From Anisus vortex (lineage: Eukaryota > Mollusca > Gastropoda > Planorbidae): a stretch of DNA of 64,000 nucleotides. The stretch's first letter is position 1. Each line of letters begins with the position of its first letter. The notes under the pieces were generated by a model. That model saw only the letters and a program-made list of their open reading frames with translations. It was not told where the DNA came from and searched no databases. Position numbers and translations under genes: made by a program. Positions 25,601 through 38,800 of the stretch are shown here, in pieces. The stretch lies in NCBI GenBank assembly GCA_949126835.1, contig OX421498.1, forward strand, positions 29,555,581 through 29,619,580, read 5' to 3'.

Positions 25601-26799
25601 ATAAATGTGTTACAGAAAACACGTTAGAGGTTGTTGTTTTTAAAAAGTGCATAGGTATAGTCTGACTATAGTAGATGGACTCTAATTCTAGTTTGTTTTA
25701 GTTGCCCAGATGTTGTTGTATTTTTTAAAATTATTTATATGAAAAATGGGCATTTGAAACTGAAAAAGAAATATTCTTGTTGTGAGTTTAAAAAAATAAT
25801 ACAGTTTTGAATTGATTATTAGGTGATGGTGCTTAGCTTTTTTTTTTTTTTTGAAATTAGGCTCTGTGGGCTTTTTTTTGTGTTTGTATAAAGTAAAAAG
25901 TTTAAAAACTGTTTGAAAATTTCAACCAAAATAGAAAACTTTTTTTGTGTAGGCCTAGATAATTTTAGTTTATCACATTTTTTTTACTATTAATACAGAT
26001 AGGATAAAGACATTTTATGATAAGTTAACACGGAAAAGTAAAATGTTGTAGTTGCACTTAGTATTTTGGAGATTAAAGAGAGGCAACTATCTACTTCTGA
26101 GCCCATAAATATATACATTTTCTAGTTGCTAAATTTTACTTTTGAAAATAAGTATTTATTTAAAGACTCATACTAGATTAAAAACAACAAGACTCTCTTT
26201 TTTAATCTAAAAAGACTTTACACATTTAAAAAAACAAACATTTGAGAATCTTTTTTTTTTAAAGCCAGAAGAAAAAATATTTTTTTACAAAAGAAAAAAA
26301 ACATTTGTTAAAGAAAAAACCTAAAAAAAAATTTAAAAAGAAAATGCAAAGTAATGTGAGATTTAAGTTTTCAAAGTTGAAGTAGGGTTTGTTTATCTGT
26401 GTGTGGTTATTTTGGATTGTTCAACTGGAGCTTTGCTGGATTAACGGTTAGTGTTTAGCACATCTTAATTAATTCTGTTTGTATAAAATTATTAGTCTAG
26501 CTGTAGCTTTAAATAAAACTACATCATATTAGAACATAAAGATATTCATAGTTTATATTTATTAGTAAACCTTTGTTTTTTGTTATTAGATTATCAAAAA
26601 GGCATTAACCAGATGTTATGTTTTGTCTCTTAATTTGTATTTTTAGATTGATTCACGAAGCTCACCCTAAAAAACCTTTTGTACTGCAACTGAATGCTGC
26701 ACTAAGAGTAAATACAAAAACAACTCCATACTATCCAATCAGACCCTTAAAAAACTCAATTTGGCTATTCCCATTTGATAGAGTAGGTGCATCCTGCAG
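22691..26799. other. AT-rich gap between head-to-head genes
   Basis: About 4.1 kb separating the 5' ends of copy A (minus) and the ZC3H11A-like gene (plus). It contains the inverted-repeat element 22792-23023 and AGGCCTA words. It should contain both promoters and the untranslated first exon of ZC3H11A, but no convincing promoter motif was found apart from an ATATATATAG box about 60 bp upstream of the copy A ATG (22750-22760, minus strand). A 62-codon open frame at 26618-26806 is not supported as coding. Confidence 0.5.
22792..23023. mobile_element. Short MITE with AGTGCTTTTTTTGT termini
   Basis: 232 bp bounded by AGTGCTTTTTTT on the left and AAAAAAAGCACT on the right. Subterminal CCGGCACC words are also inverted. 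No clean target duplication is readable. It begins 102 bp upstream of the copy A start codon, within the likely promoter. Confidence 0.7.
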
Positions 26800-26807
26800 T
26801 AGGTGAG

Positions 26808-29800
26808 ATGAGTTCCCTTGGAGATGATTGTTACTTTTTCTGTACATCTTCATGTAACAAGGTGAGGATTTCTTAATTATATTTTCCCTACTTGGTTATG
26901 TCTGGGGATATTAAACCTCAACTGTAAATGCAGTAATTGATTTTTAAAAATGATGAACTTTGTTTTGAAAGCCATTATAATTATTGTTTTTTTTTGGAGG
27001 GTAATTTTATACCTTAAGTAACCCTTGATAAGATTTTTATTGGGTTGGTTGTTTTTTTTATATGAATTGAATATTTTAATACAAATTGCACATATCAAAT
27101 GATCAGAAACCTTGCAATTAGACTTAGAATTACCATATATACTCGAGTATAAGTCAAACTTTTAAAACTGACAATTTTGATCTAAAGTAGGGGTGTGACT
27201 TATACACCTGACACTGTTTTTTGGAAAGTTAAAAAAACATCACTACTCAGTCATTAAGTTGCAAATATCACCTGTATTGTTGGTTGTTATGATGTAGAAT
27301 TACTAGGCTATTGCTTAGTCCTACATTTTACATTTAGAAAACTTTTGTAGGTGTAAATATACCATCATTTCATAACTGAAATTGAAATGGATAAATTTTA
27401 TAGGGTTTTCAAACCCCCCCATTTTGTGAGGTTTATATTAAAAAAGTTGTAATTTTTTTTATGATTATGAAAGTATTTATGTTGTGTTAATATTTTGACA
27501 GGGCGCAGCGTGTCCATTCCGACATGTGGAAAGTGCAAAAACTGCAAAACTTATTTGCCAGCATTGGCAAATGGGGAACTGTTTAAGGCCTTTGTGCAAG
27601 TATAGGCATTCAGAATTTATGGTATGGAAACTTAATAAAAATTGTTGTGCTTTTTTAAAACTGAATTAAATTTCATAAATAGTAAAAAGGTTTTTCTCTT
27701 AAGTAAATATTCTTTTATATCAATCATGAGTTTATTGAAAATTGCTTGTAATTGCTACTATTGCAAAAGGCATATATATTGTTAATACTGATCATGTCAC
27801 TATGCCTCGACCAGTGCCCTCACATGGGGGGAGGGCAGAGGGGGCATATGCCCGGGGGCGACACTTCAAGGGACGGCAAATAGAGTTTAAATATAGCACT
27901 AAACAAAGTCGTTTCAGTATGCCATCTTGCGTCGCTAAAACTTTTGCCCTGGGGCGCTACACATTCTTGTGTGGGCTCTGGTCTCGACATGTCCATATAA
28001 AGCTATTATTTTCAGATTGGGGTAGGTTCTTCTTCTTAGAGAAAAATTGTTTTATTGTAATTTTGCTTTGTTACTAGCCTAATAAAAAATAAAGTTTATA
28101 ATTTATAATATGATAAAGAAACGGTATCTTGTGTAAGTCATAACTGACAATGTTTTTATCAAAACTTGATTCTATATTTCAATTTAAAATAATGTATAAT
28201 TCATTAAAAGGCACACAGTTCTTAATCGGTAATATATTCAGACTTGAATATTTGTTGATAAGCCTTCTGAAAACATTAGATGAAATCTAAAATAAAGTCC
28301 AAAGTCAACAAAATCCGTGGTTTGACTGTAGATCAGAACTTGCTGCTTTTGGTTTTCATGTTTAATGAAATCTCTTTGATTACAGCAGTTATTGGGAAGA
28401 AATTTGGATGACTTTTTGTATCCTTAAAGTTTTAATTTCTTTTTTTATTAATATATACATTTTGGGTTTTAAAAGCTTCAGGCTGATGTGACAGAAACTC
28501 CTTGTTATTGGGAATCCGCTCCAACTGGTTGCTTGAGATTGAACTGCTCATACAAACATAGTAAGCCAAGACCCCAATCTGCCAGTCCTGCCACAGGTAT
28601 GATGAACATTGTAATTTTATCTTTCTGCTTTATGTAGTAGGCTTTTATTCTTTCTGAAAAAAACATCAACATTTGTTTGCTTACCACATTAGCAATTATA
28701 ATTTTTGTTCTTCTTGTTATTTTTGCTAAACACAATGCTTTAAAAAAAAAAAAAAAGCAAAAAGTTAACATTATCTTTATATCATGACATTAAAACTAAT
28801 GAATGCTTTCCTTATTTAAAAAACCTTCTTTTAAAAACTTATAATTGTTTAAATATGCTCACAGGAAGTGTTAACGATATTCCGCCAACAGTTTCAAACA
28901 GCGAAAGTTCAGAGACAGCAGCGGCGGCAGCTACTCCTGTCGCACTTGAAAAATCTGGTTAGTGTTTTTATTATAAGCCCTTAATTAACTCATTATTTAA
29001 TGTATACACTCTCATATAGATCGCACTTTTTTAATTAAAAAATTTTGATACGAATTAGGGTGCAACCTATACACACTACATAATTTTGACAAACATCACT
29101 ATCAAGTTGCAACTCTTCCCCCGTATCGGTGGTTGTTATGATGTAGAATTACTACACTATTGCCTAGGCCTACATTTTACATTAAGAAAACTTGTCGTAG
29201 GTGTAAATATAAATTATCTTTATCTCACTGAGATTGAAATGGACAAATATTTTAGGTTTTCAGACCCCCACACCATTCTCTGATTTTCTACTTTTGGACC
29301 AATATGTATTGTAAAGCGTTGCGTAAGCCTAGGCTGCATTTTTCATTATGAACGCAAATTACAATGTGCAAAGAATCGTAAATGTGTAAAAGCATATCTA
29401 GACCTATAATAAAAGCATAAGCTTGTAAACTATTAGCTTAATACTTTCACTAACATGAGCCGGTACAATCGGCTTTTTTATTTTTGGTTTCTGTTTCAAG
29501 AGCCGATTCTACCGGCTCATGATTAATTAATAATTTTGTGAAAAGTCTAAAAGGTGTAAAGATGTAATTTTACTTCGCCATTTTCACAGCGCCATTTTCT
29601 TTGTTATTAATGCAATTTGTTTACATATGTTGCGTTTATTTTTTACATTTTAATTGATATTTGGGTTCAATTATTTCTGTTATGGGGCCAAGCAGTCCAG
29701 GGGCATATTCAACTTAGATTATTACCACTAATAAAGCTCTAGAACTAATTTATTCATTACGACGGTGATGACCTATATTGTTAGCTTCTAACAATGAAAA

Positions 29801-32800
29801 CTCTACAGAACAAGAGATAGATTATAATTTGGAATAAAGCGAAATAAATGATGTAATAGGAGTGTCCAAAAGGGGGGAGTGGCCCACTTCAAAGGGGGCA
29901 AATTTGGACTAATTTTTTTTTCAAATATAATAAACTTATTTTTAAATACATTTATCATACACTACATTCAATTTAATTTCCATTGATGTATTACACTTCA
30001 TGTATATTTGTAATATTAGGCCTCTATATGAGAATATGAGTAAATGTTTCTTTATTTCACTTAGCTACAATTTTTTTTTTGAGATAGCATATATTTGAAT
30101 TTGGCTAATTATTGTGTAACTTTTTTATTTATTGATCAATTTTGTACAAATTCGAAAGTGCTATTATTTATTAGATTTGCTATTGAGGTTTAAAATAGAT
30201 CATCAATTTAGTTGACAAGTTTTATCTATAAACAAACTTTTATTGGAAACCTAAGAAATATTTTTTTATATACATTTTTTCTTAGTTCTTGACCACTATA
30301 AAATATGTAATATAGTTCAATAAACATATTTTAAAATACTTAAATCATAAAATAACTTTCATTTTGCATTCTTTTGATATTTGTCCCAGGATTTACATTT
30401 GAAAATAAAGGTCCTATTTTTTTCGTGTGTCAATAAAAAAGGCTTGTTGGTAAAACCATGAACAAAGCCCTGGGAGCCAAAGAGTTAAGATGTGTTTTAT
30501 TTAGGACCTTTGGCCTAGACCTATAGGCATTGGCTATAGCCTACTAAGGCAGTGTTTAGCATTCTGAGAAAACCGTGCCATGTCTAAGCAAAATTTTCCG
30601 CAACTACGATCGGCCAATTGAAAGATTTCAGGACATTTCAGAAAAATTCATTTTGTTTTACAATGCATTAAATGTCAATAGTGTGTTTCATTTTTCCTTA
30701 GTTGTTTGTAAGAGTTGAAAAAAAAACAGCTTATTGTTGGTCGTAAAGAGAACAGATAAAGAGGCAGCACTCACTGCTTTTCCAATTGTTTAGCACAGTG
30801 CATTTGAAATTGTTACCAACAATGGTAATTATGGCACTGACGGCGCCGTCTAGTCAAAAGAGTGCACTTCTAAAAACTTCTTTTTTGTATCAACTATCTA
30901 GGGATAGGAACCTGAGCATGGAGCATGAAGAAACAGATGCCTTATAGAATTTTCCCATTTGAGTATTGGCTGTGTTGATCAGTTGTTATAAATAAATGAA
31001 GCACTGCCTTTATTTAATTATGCCTGCGTTATGCATGAATTGAAACTATCTTTTAAGGAAAGTTTCCAAATTAGGGTGAATATTTAGTAACTTTTATGTT
31101 TAAAAGATATAAATTTTTGAGACGTTAAAAAACAGTGTAACTCCCTAAAAGTAAGGGTGTGACCTATGCGCGGGTCAATGACAACATGTAATAAAAATAA
31201 TCCTAATCTAGGGACTTATCCACCTGTGCGACTTATACTGGAGTTTTTTTAATACATTTATTTTGGAAAATTTTTATGAGATCCGATTAAAGGAAATTTT
31301 TCTTCTCTTGACAAAATTATAGAGTCAGAGAAAAGCTGTCCATCTCCAGGGAAACAGCCAGATAAACCTGAAACAGCTGTTGTTGAGGGGAATAAGGTTG
31401 AAGAGGCAGCCAGCGTTGGTAGTCAAGGTAATGAAACTCCAAGGAAAGGTGTGAAGAGGAAAGAATCTCCCGTAGCAGCCAATACTAAGGCTGATAAAAA
31501 TATGAAGAGAAAGAAAAAGACAGCTGTGACAACCAAGGCTGATGCAGAGCCATCCAGAAAGAATGGGTCAAAGACATCTGCAAGACCTAGCGTGAAAGCC
31601 AGACTAGGTGCCCCACCAGTAACTGCCTCAGTCCCACACAAAACTTCTTCTAGTAGTGATTCAGGTAAACAATTTTCTCAGTTGATTTCATTGAGATGTT
31701 AAAAGTTTTTCAAAACATTTTATTGAGAGATTAAAGTTTTTTTTAAAACAGTTCTTTTTTTATTTAAGGATAAGCTCCAAATGTTAAGTCCCCTCTTCCA
31801 TAAAAATACAAAACAAATATTTTAGTTTAATTTATGCTAGTGCTTTTTGAGGCATTATGTTACTCACATCTTGATCTGTGTGTTAAGAAGAAGACATAAA
31901 CTCCTAAACTATCAAAGATCTTGGGAGTGGTAAAGACATAAAAGAAAATGTTTATATAGAAAAAAAAAGAAAGTTATATTTGTTCCATAACTTAATTAAG
32001 TGGGAGTAAGCTTTATTTAGCAGACTGTACTGGTTAACATTTGTGTGGGGAATACCACTGTTGTAGTATACAATACTGGAACCACCAGTTCACTGATAAA
32101 TGATAGAGTTATTCCACTGGGTAACACTCAGAAAGTGTTCAGAATAGTCAAGGTTTGTAAGAAGAGACTGACTATTATACTGTCAGCAATGTTATTACAT
32201 TTTTGTTGTAATTAGGTTCTTGCATTTATATTCAATTTGTTGGGTGCCTTAAGTTACAAGTAAAAACCAATTTGGAAAGCTGTGTGTCTTATTCACGCAA
32301 ACAGTTTCATAACTACTGACTGCCCCTTCATCTCCCTACCTATTGAATTAGTATAATTAGCATTCAAATTAGTGTTTCAGCCCATGTATATAAATCTGTT
32401 TATCTTTGAAATGAAACTTTAAAAAAATGTATTCGATCTATTTTAATAACATAGCGTAAATGTAAAGCCTATCAAAGACTAATTGTAATGAATAGTGCAA
32501 TATGTTATTTGTAATTTATTGAATGAAATTTAAAAAAAAAAAGAAACAGGTGTATAAAATTCTGCTTGATTGTTTAGATTCTGAAGATTCCATTGAAAAC
32601 ATTAAAGTCATGTCCATGGAGGAAATATTCAGACAAAAAGCACTGGAGTCAATGCTGAAGAAAAGAGGTAACACACAGTGTTTTTTTTGTTTTTTGTAAG
32701 AAAGCATTTTTATCAAAGGATGCATTCCTTAAATCCAATTGCAGACATGCCTACCGGTCCGCTTTTGGCGTATTTGTTCCGCTTTTTTATTAAAAAAACA

Positions 32801-35800
32801 CACTTTGTTACGCCGTTCCGCTTTTTACTAGTTTTGTTATGCCAAATTGGAAAGTTTGGGTTTTTCATGTGTTGAAATATAGTCCGTATCTAGGTTGATA
32901 AATCAAAGAGATAAATAAGGTCACAATGATATAATTATTATTACTTGGGTTTTCTGGGTTTTTTAACAGACATATTCTAGTCTTTTCTAATGTTTTTTTT
33001 TTGTTTTTTTTTGCGGTATTACACATGTTTGGCAATGAATCTTATTTTCCTTTACTGTATTGCTAAGATTGTGAAAATGTTTAAACGTCCTGGCTCAGAA
33101 AGTTTAAATCTGATTTGTTCAAACTTTAAAAAAACAGACAGTTTTATAGGAAGGAATATTCAAAGGAGTTTATTCCTCAAAGAAAAACAAGGATTTAGGC
33201 CTAATGTTCTTTGTACTAAGCTCTTAGGACTCTTAGATCTAGATCGATTGCGAACTGTCTGTAAAACGTAGGCCTACCTACATTTTAAATAGTGAAATAG
33301 TAAATAGATGGGTATGTTCCTCTTTTTTTTTTTTGTTATAAAAGATTGTTACATAAATGGTGTTCCGCTTTTTTGTTGAAAAATCCTCTTTTTTAAATCA
33401 AGATTGTTCCTCTTTTTAGTCCTTAGGGGTAGGCATGTCTGCAATTGAAATAAAAAATGATTTTGTATTATTGGTAGAAAGTACTTAAAACCTACAAAAA
33501 AAAAAAGAATTTATGAAGGAAGAAAATATGTGAGCGTATCAACATAATACAGAATTTATGAAGGAAGAAAATTTGTGAGCGTATCAACATAATACAGAAT
33601 TTATGAAGGAAGAAAATATGTGAGCGTATCAACATAATACAGAATTTATGAAGGAAGAAAATATGTGAGCGTATCAACATAATACTTAATTTATGAAGGA
33701 AGAAAATATGTGAGCGTATCAACATAATACTTAATTTATGAAGGAAGAAAATATGTGAGCGTATCAACATAACACTTTGCCAAATAAAATGGGCTGCTTT
33801 TCATCTTGTTTCTCCTTGCTAATTGAAATAGTTGTATTACTAACTGAAAAATCTCAAGTCCCTATATGTTTTTGTGTTTGGTGTTGTTAGGGTAATGATC
33901 AATATTCATATACATCACTTTTGTAAATATCTAAGTGGAGAAAATAAAGGGCTGAAAGGCATTGTTTTATTCACACAATCCCTCAATATGCTCCTTTTTT
34001 TTTTTAAACTTGACTACTTATTTATGCTGCCTTAAAGACCTAGAAATGGACACGTGATCTGAATACATCGGGCTTGTACTAGCATACCAAAACTCTGGTT
34101 TAAATCAGGGTTAACACAAAGGAGGGTGCTCCTGTGTCTACTCAACACTACTGGGAACAGTAAAAGTGGCTGGGCATTTTGCTGTATGCCATGGACATAG
34201 AAACTATTAAATGCTGTTCCATTTGCCCCATGGATTACCATGATCTGAAAAGGATACTTTATATTTTTTTTACGGATCTATTAAAGTTCCTGTGTTAGTT
34301 TGGCTTGAAGGTTAATCCAGAGAAGCTGAACAATTCTTTTCAATTGTTTTCAGCTGAAGGTAAAATTCCTGTATCAACCAGTTCAAGCTCCAATCAAATA
34401 GAAAAGAAAGAACCCAGCATTGATGAAAGCTCTTCATCTTCTAAAGAGTCTACATCAGATTCATCATCATCCAGTGAAGAAATTCAAGTCCCGGATGAGT
34501 CGGAGTCATCTGAAGACTCCTCTTCGCAAAGTAGCACAGAGTCGTCTGATAGTGAGGAAGAATCAGCCGAGGACTTTGGTAATCTAAAAAAAAAAGCTTT
34601 ATTAATGTATATTATTAGAAACAAGGATAGAAATAAATAAAGTTAAATCATTTTAAACTAGATATAAGAAAAAAAAATGATTGTATATCATTATAAACCA
34701 GATAAACCACAAAGATATTTCACTTTAACCAGAAAAGACAAAAATAAATGTAATAGCTTATTAGATTAGAAAAAAATTATATTGACAGCCTTATAATCCA
34801 GCTTTGAAATGACAGAAATGTATATATAACCTAGAATAGAAAAAAAAAGAAATGTATATCATTATAATCCAAAATAGAAGTAAAATAATTTTCTAGCATT
34901 TTCTAAATTATTTTAAGCTGATTTTAAAACTTGTAATTGTAATATACTGAACAGAACCAGATGTCAGAAGAGTTGTGGTAGAAGTAGATGTTCCGAAGTT
35001 AACTAAAAAGAAAGGTAAATTAATTTCTCTATTATTGACTGGCTCGAGAGATGATGTTCATATTTTACATGTTCCAATTAAGTTATCTGACCCTTTACAC
35101 AATGAAATACAAACTACAGGTTCCAATTAAGTTATTCGACCCTTTACACAATGAAATACAAACTACATGTTCCAATTAAGTTATTGGACCTTTACACCAT
35201 AAAATACAAACTACAGGTTCCAATTAAGTTATTGGACCCTTTACAGAATGAAATACAAACTACAGGTTCCAATTAAGTTATTGGACCCTTTACACAATGA
35301 ATTACAAACTACAGGTTCCAATTAAGTTATTGGACCTTTACACCATGAAATACAAACTACAGGTTCCAATTAAGTTATTGGACCCTTTACACAATGAAAT
35401 ACAAACTACAGGTTCCAATTAAGTTATTGGACCCTTTACACAATGAAATACACACTACATGTTCCAAATAAGTTTTTTGACCCTTTACACAATGAAATAC
35501 AAACTACATGTTCCAATTAACTCAATAGCTACCATGTTTTTTTCCCCCCGTATAACCAGCCCGTTTTCATGACCTTCTTTTTTTACATAGGCCCAACACA
35601 ATCAAAGCTTTTTTACAGCTTTTTTTTATGAATGAAGCCCTAAGTGTTACATATCAAAATAAGCAGAAATAAAAGTGTCTCTAGAATATGCTAATAGAAC
35701 ATTTTTAAATTCTAGAATAAGTGTGAAAGTAAAGGTGAAAGTAAGAATGTTGTTTTAGAAACAAAGGCAAACAAATAAGAAGTTTTAAACTTACAGTCTA

Positions 35801-38800
35801 ATATCTCAGGAAATAATAATCCAAATAAAAAAGAAACTTTGCCATCCTATTCAGAATTCTATTAGAAACACTCGCTTCAAATTGATATTGCATAAATTTT
35901 TGTTCACAAATAACAAAGATACACACAAAAAACTAAACACAAGTACAGTAACAATACTGAGGGGAAAAAAATGGAAAATTAAACCAGACATCGCGAAAAA
36001 ATCACTTTTAAACACAAAAAACATTTTCCAGTTAATATTTACATTTTAAAAGAACGAATACGGAAGTAGAAAATTCAAAACAAGGAAGTTAGTTTATTAT
36101 TTCTAAATCTTGGATTGGATTTGGACAAAACAAATATATAAGAGTTTCTGAGCCGCAAAATGGGGCTCGTGGTCTTGAGACACGGCTAGCTTGAGCCGCA
36201 TTTTGCGGCTCATGGTAGTTAAAGAGTTAAGTTAATCGATCCTTTACTCAATGAAATACAAATTACATGTTCCAATTATGTTATTCGTACCTTTACACAA
36301 TGAAATATAAACTACATGTTCCAGTTAAGTTATTTGTACCTTTACACAATGAAATACAAACTACATGTTCCAGTTAAGTTATTTGTACCTTTACACAATG
36401 AAATACAAACTACATGTTCCAGTTAAGTTATTTGTACCTTTACACAATGAAATACAAACTACATGTTCCAGTTAAGTTATTTGTACCTTTACACAATGAA
36501 ATACAAACTACATGTTCCAGTTAAGTTATTTGTACCTTTACACAATGAAATACAAACTACATGTTCCAGTTAAGTTATTTGTACCTTTACACAATGAAAT
36601 ACAAACTACATGTTCCAGTTAAGTTATTTGTACCTTTACACAATGAAATACAAACTACATGTTCCAGTTAAGTTATTTGTACCTTTACACAATGAAATAC
36701 AAACTACATGTTCCAGTTAAGTTATTTGTACCTTTACACAATGAAATACAAACTACATGTTCTAGTTAAGTTATTTGTACCTTTACACAATGAAATACAA
36801 ACTACATGTTCCAGTTAAGTTATTTGTACCTTTACACAATGAAATACAAACTACATGTTCCAGTTAAGTTATTTGTACCTTTACACAATGAAATACAAAC
36901 TACATGTTCCAGTTAAGTTTTTTGTACCTTTACACAATGAAATACAAACTACATGTTCCAGTTAAGTTATTTGTACCTTTACACAATGAAATACAAACTA
37001 CATGTTCCAGTTAAGTTATTTGTACCTTTACACAATGAAATACAAACTACATGTTCCAGTTAAGTTATTTGTACCTTTACACAATGAAATACAAACTACA
37101 TGTTCCAGTTAAGTTATTTGTACCTTTACACAATGAAATACAAACTACATGTTCCAGTTAAGTTATTTGTACCTTTACACAATGAAATACAAACTACATG
37201 TTCCAGTTAAGTTATTTGTACCTTTACACAATGAAATACAAACTACATGTTCCAGTTAAGTTATTTGTACCTTTACACAATGAAATACAAACTACATGTT
37301 CCAGTTAAGTTATTTGTACCTTTACACAATGAAATACAAACTACATGTTCCAGTTAAGTTATTTATACCTTTACACAATGAAATACAAACTACATGTTCC
37401 AGTTAAGTTATTTGTACCTTTACACAATGAAATACAAACTACATGTTCCAGTTAAGTTATGTGTACCTTTACACAATGAAATACAAACTACATGTTCCAG
37501 TTAAGTTATTTGTACCTTTACACAATGAAATACAAACTACATGTTCCAGTTAAGTTATTTGTACCTTTACACAATGAAATACAAACTACATGTTCCAGTT
37601 AAGTTATTTGTACCTTTACACAATGAAATACAAACTACATGTTCCAGTTAAGTTATTTGTACCTTTACACAATGAAATACAAACTACATGTTCCAGTTAA
37701 GTTATTTGTACCTTTACACAATGAAATACAAACTACATGTTCCAGTTAAGTTATTTGTACCTTTACACAATGAAATACAAACTACATGTTCCAGTTAAGT
37801 TATTTATACCTTTACACAATGAAATACAAACTACATGTTCCAGTTAAGTTATTTGTACCTTTACACAATGAAATACAAACTACATGTTCCAGTTAAGTTA
37901 TTTGTACCTTTACACAATGAAATACAAACTACATGTTCCAGTTAAGTTATTTGTACCTTTACACAATGAAATACAAACTACATGTTCCAGTTAAGTTATT
38001 TGTACCTTTACACAATGAAATACAAACTACATGTTCCAGTTAAGTTATTTATACCTTTACACAATGAAATACAAACTACATGTTCCAGTTAAGTTATTTG
38101 TACCTTTACACAATGAAATACAAACTACATGTTCCAGTTAAGTTATTTGTACCTTTACACAATGAAATACAAACTACATGTTCCAGTTAAGTTATTTGTA
38201 CCTTTACACAATGAAATACAAACTACATGTTCCAGTTAAGTTATTTATACCTTTACACAATGAAATACAAACTACATGTTCCAGTTAAGTTATTTGTACC
38301 TTTACACAATGAAATACAAACTACATGTTCCAGTTAAGTTATTTGTACCTTTACTCAATGAAATACAAACTACATGTTCCAGTTAAGTTATTTGTACCTT
38401 TACACAATGAAATACAAACTACATGTTCCAGTTAAGTTATTTGTACCTTTACACAATGAAATACAAACTACATGTTCCAGTTAAGTTATTTGTACCTTTA
38501 CACAATGAAATACAAACTACATGTTCCAGTTAAGTTATTTGTACCTTTACACAATGAAATACAAACTACATGTTCCAGTTAAGTTATTTGTACCTTTACA
38601 CAATGAAATACAAACTACATGTTCCAGTTAAGTTATTTGTACCTTTACACAATGAAATACAAACTACATGTTCCAGTTAAGTTATTTGTACCTTTACACA
38701 ATGAAATACAAACTACATGTTCCAGTTAAGTTATTTGTACCTTTACACAATGAAATACAAACTACATGTTCCAGTTAAGTTATTTGTACCTTTACACAAT

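Noticed and set aside
26618..26806. Protein-coding exon upstream of the ZC3H11A ATG
   Set aside because: It has an acceptor-like start and a possible GTGAGA donor at 26805, but no homology. The ATG at 26808 aligns with the vertebrate start and lies after the frame's stop.
31423..31641. 72-codon minus-strand open frame
   Set aside because: Antisense shadow of ZC3H11A exon 5.
33492..33770. 92-residue minus-strand open frame made of a repeated 15-residue block
   Set aside because: It is produced by the 45-bp minisatellite, whose length is a multiple of three. There is no start context, homology or splice support, and it lies in a ZC3H11A intron.
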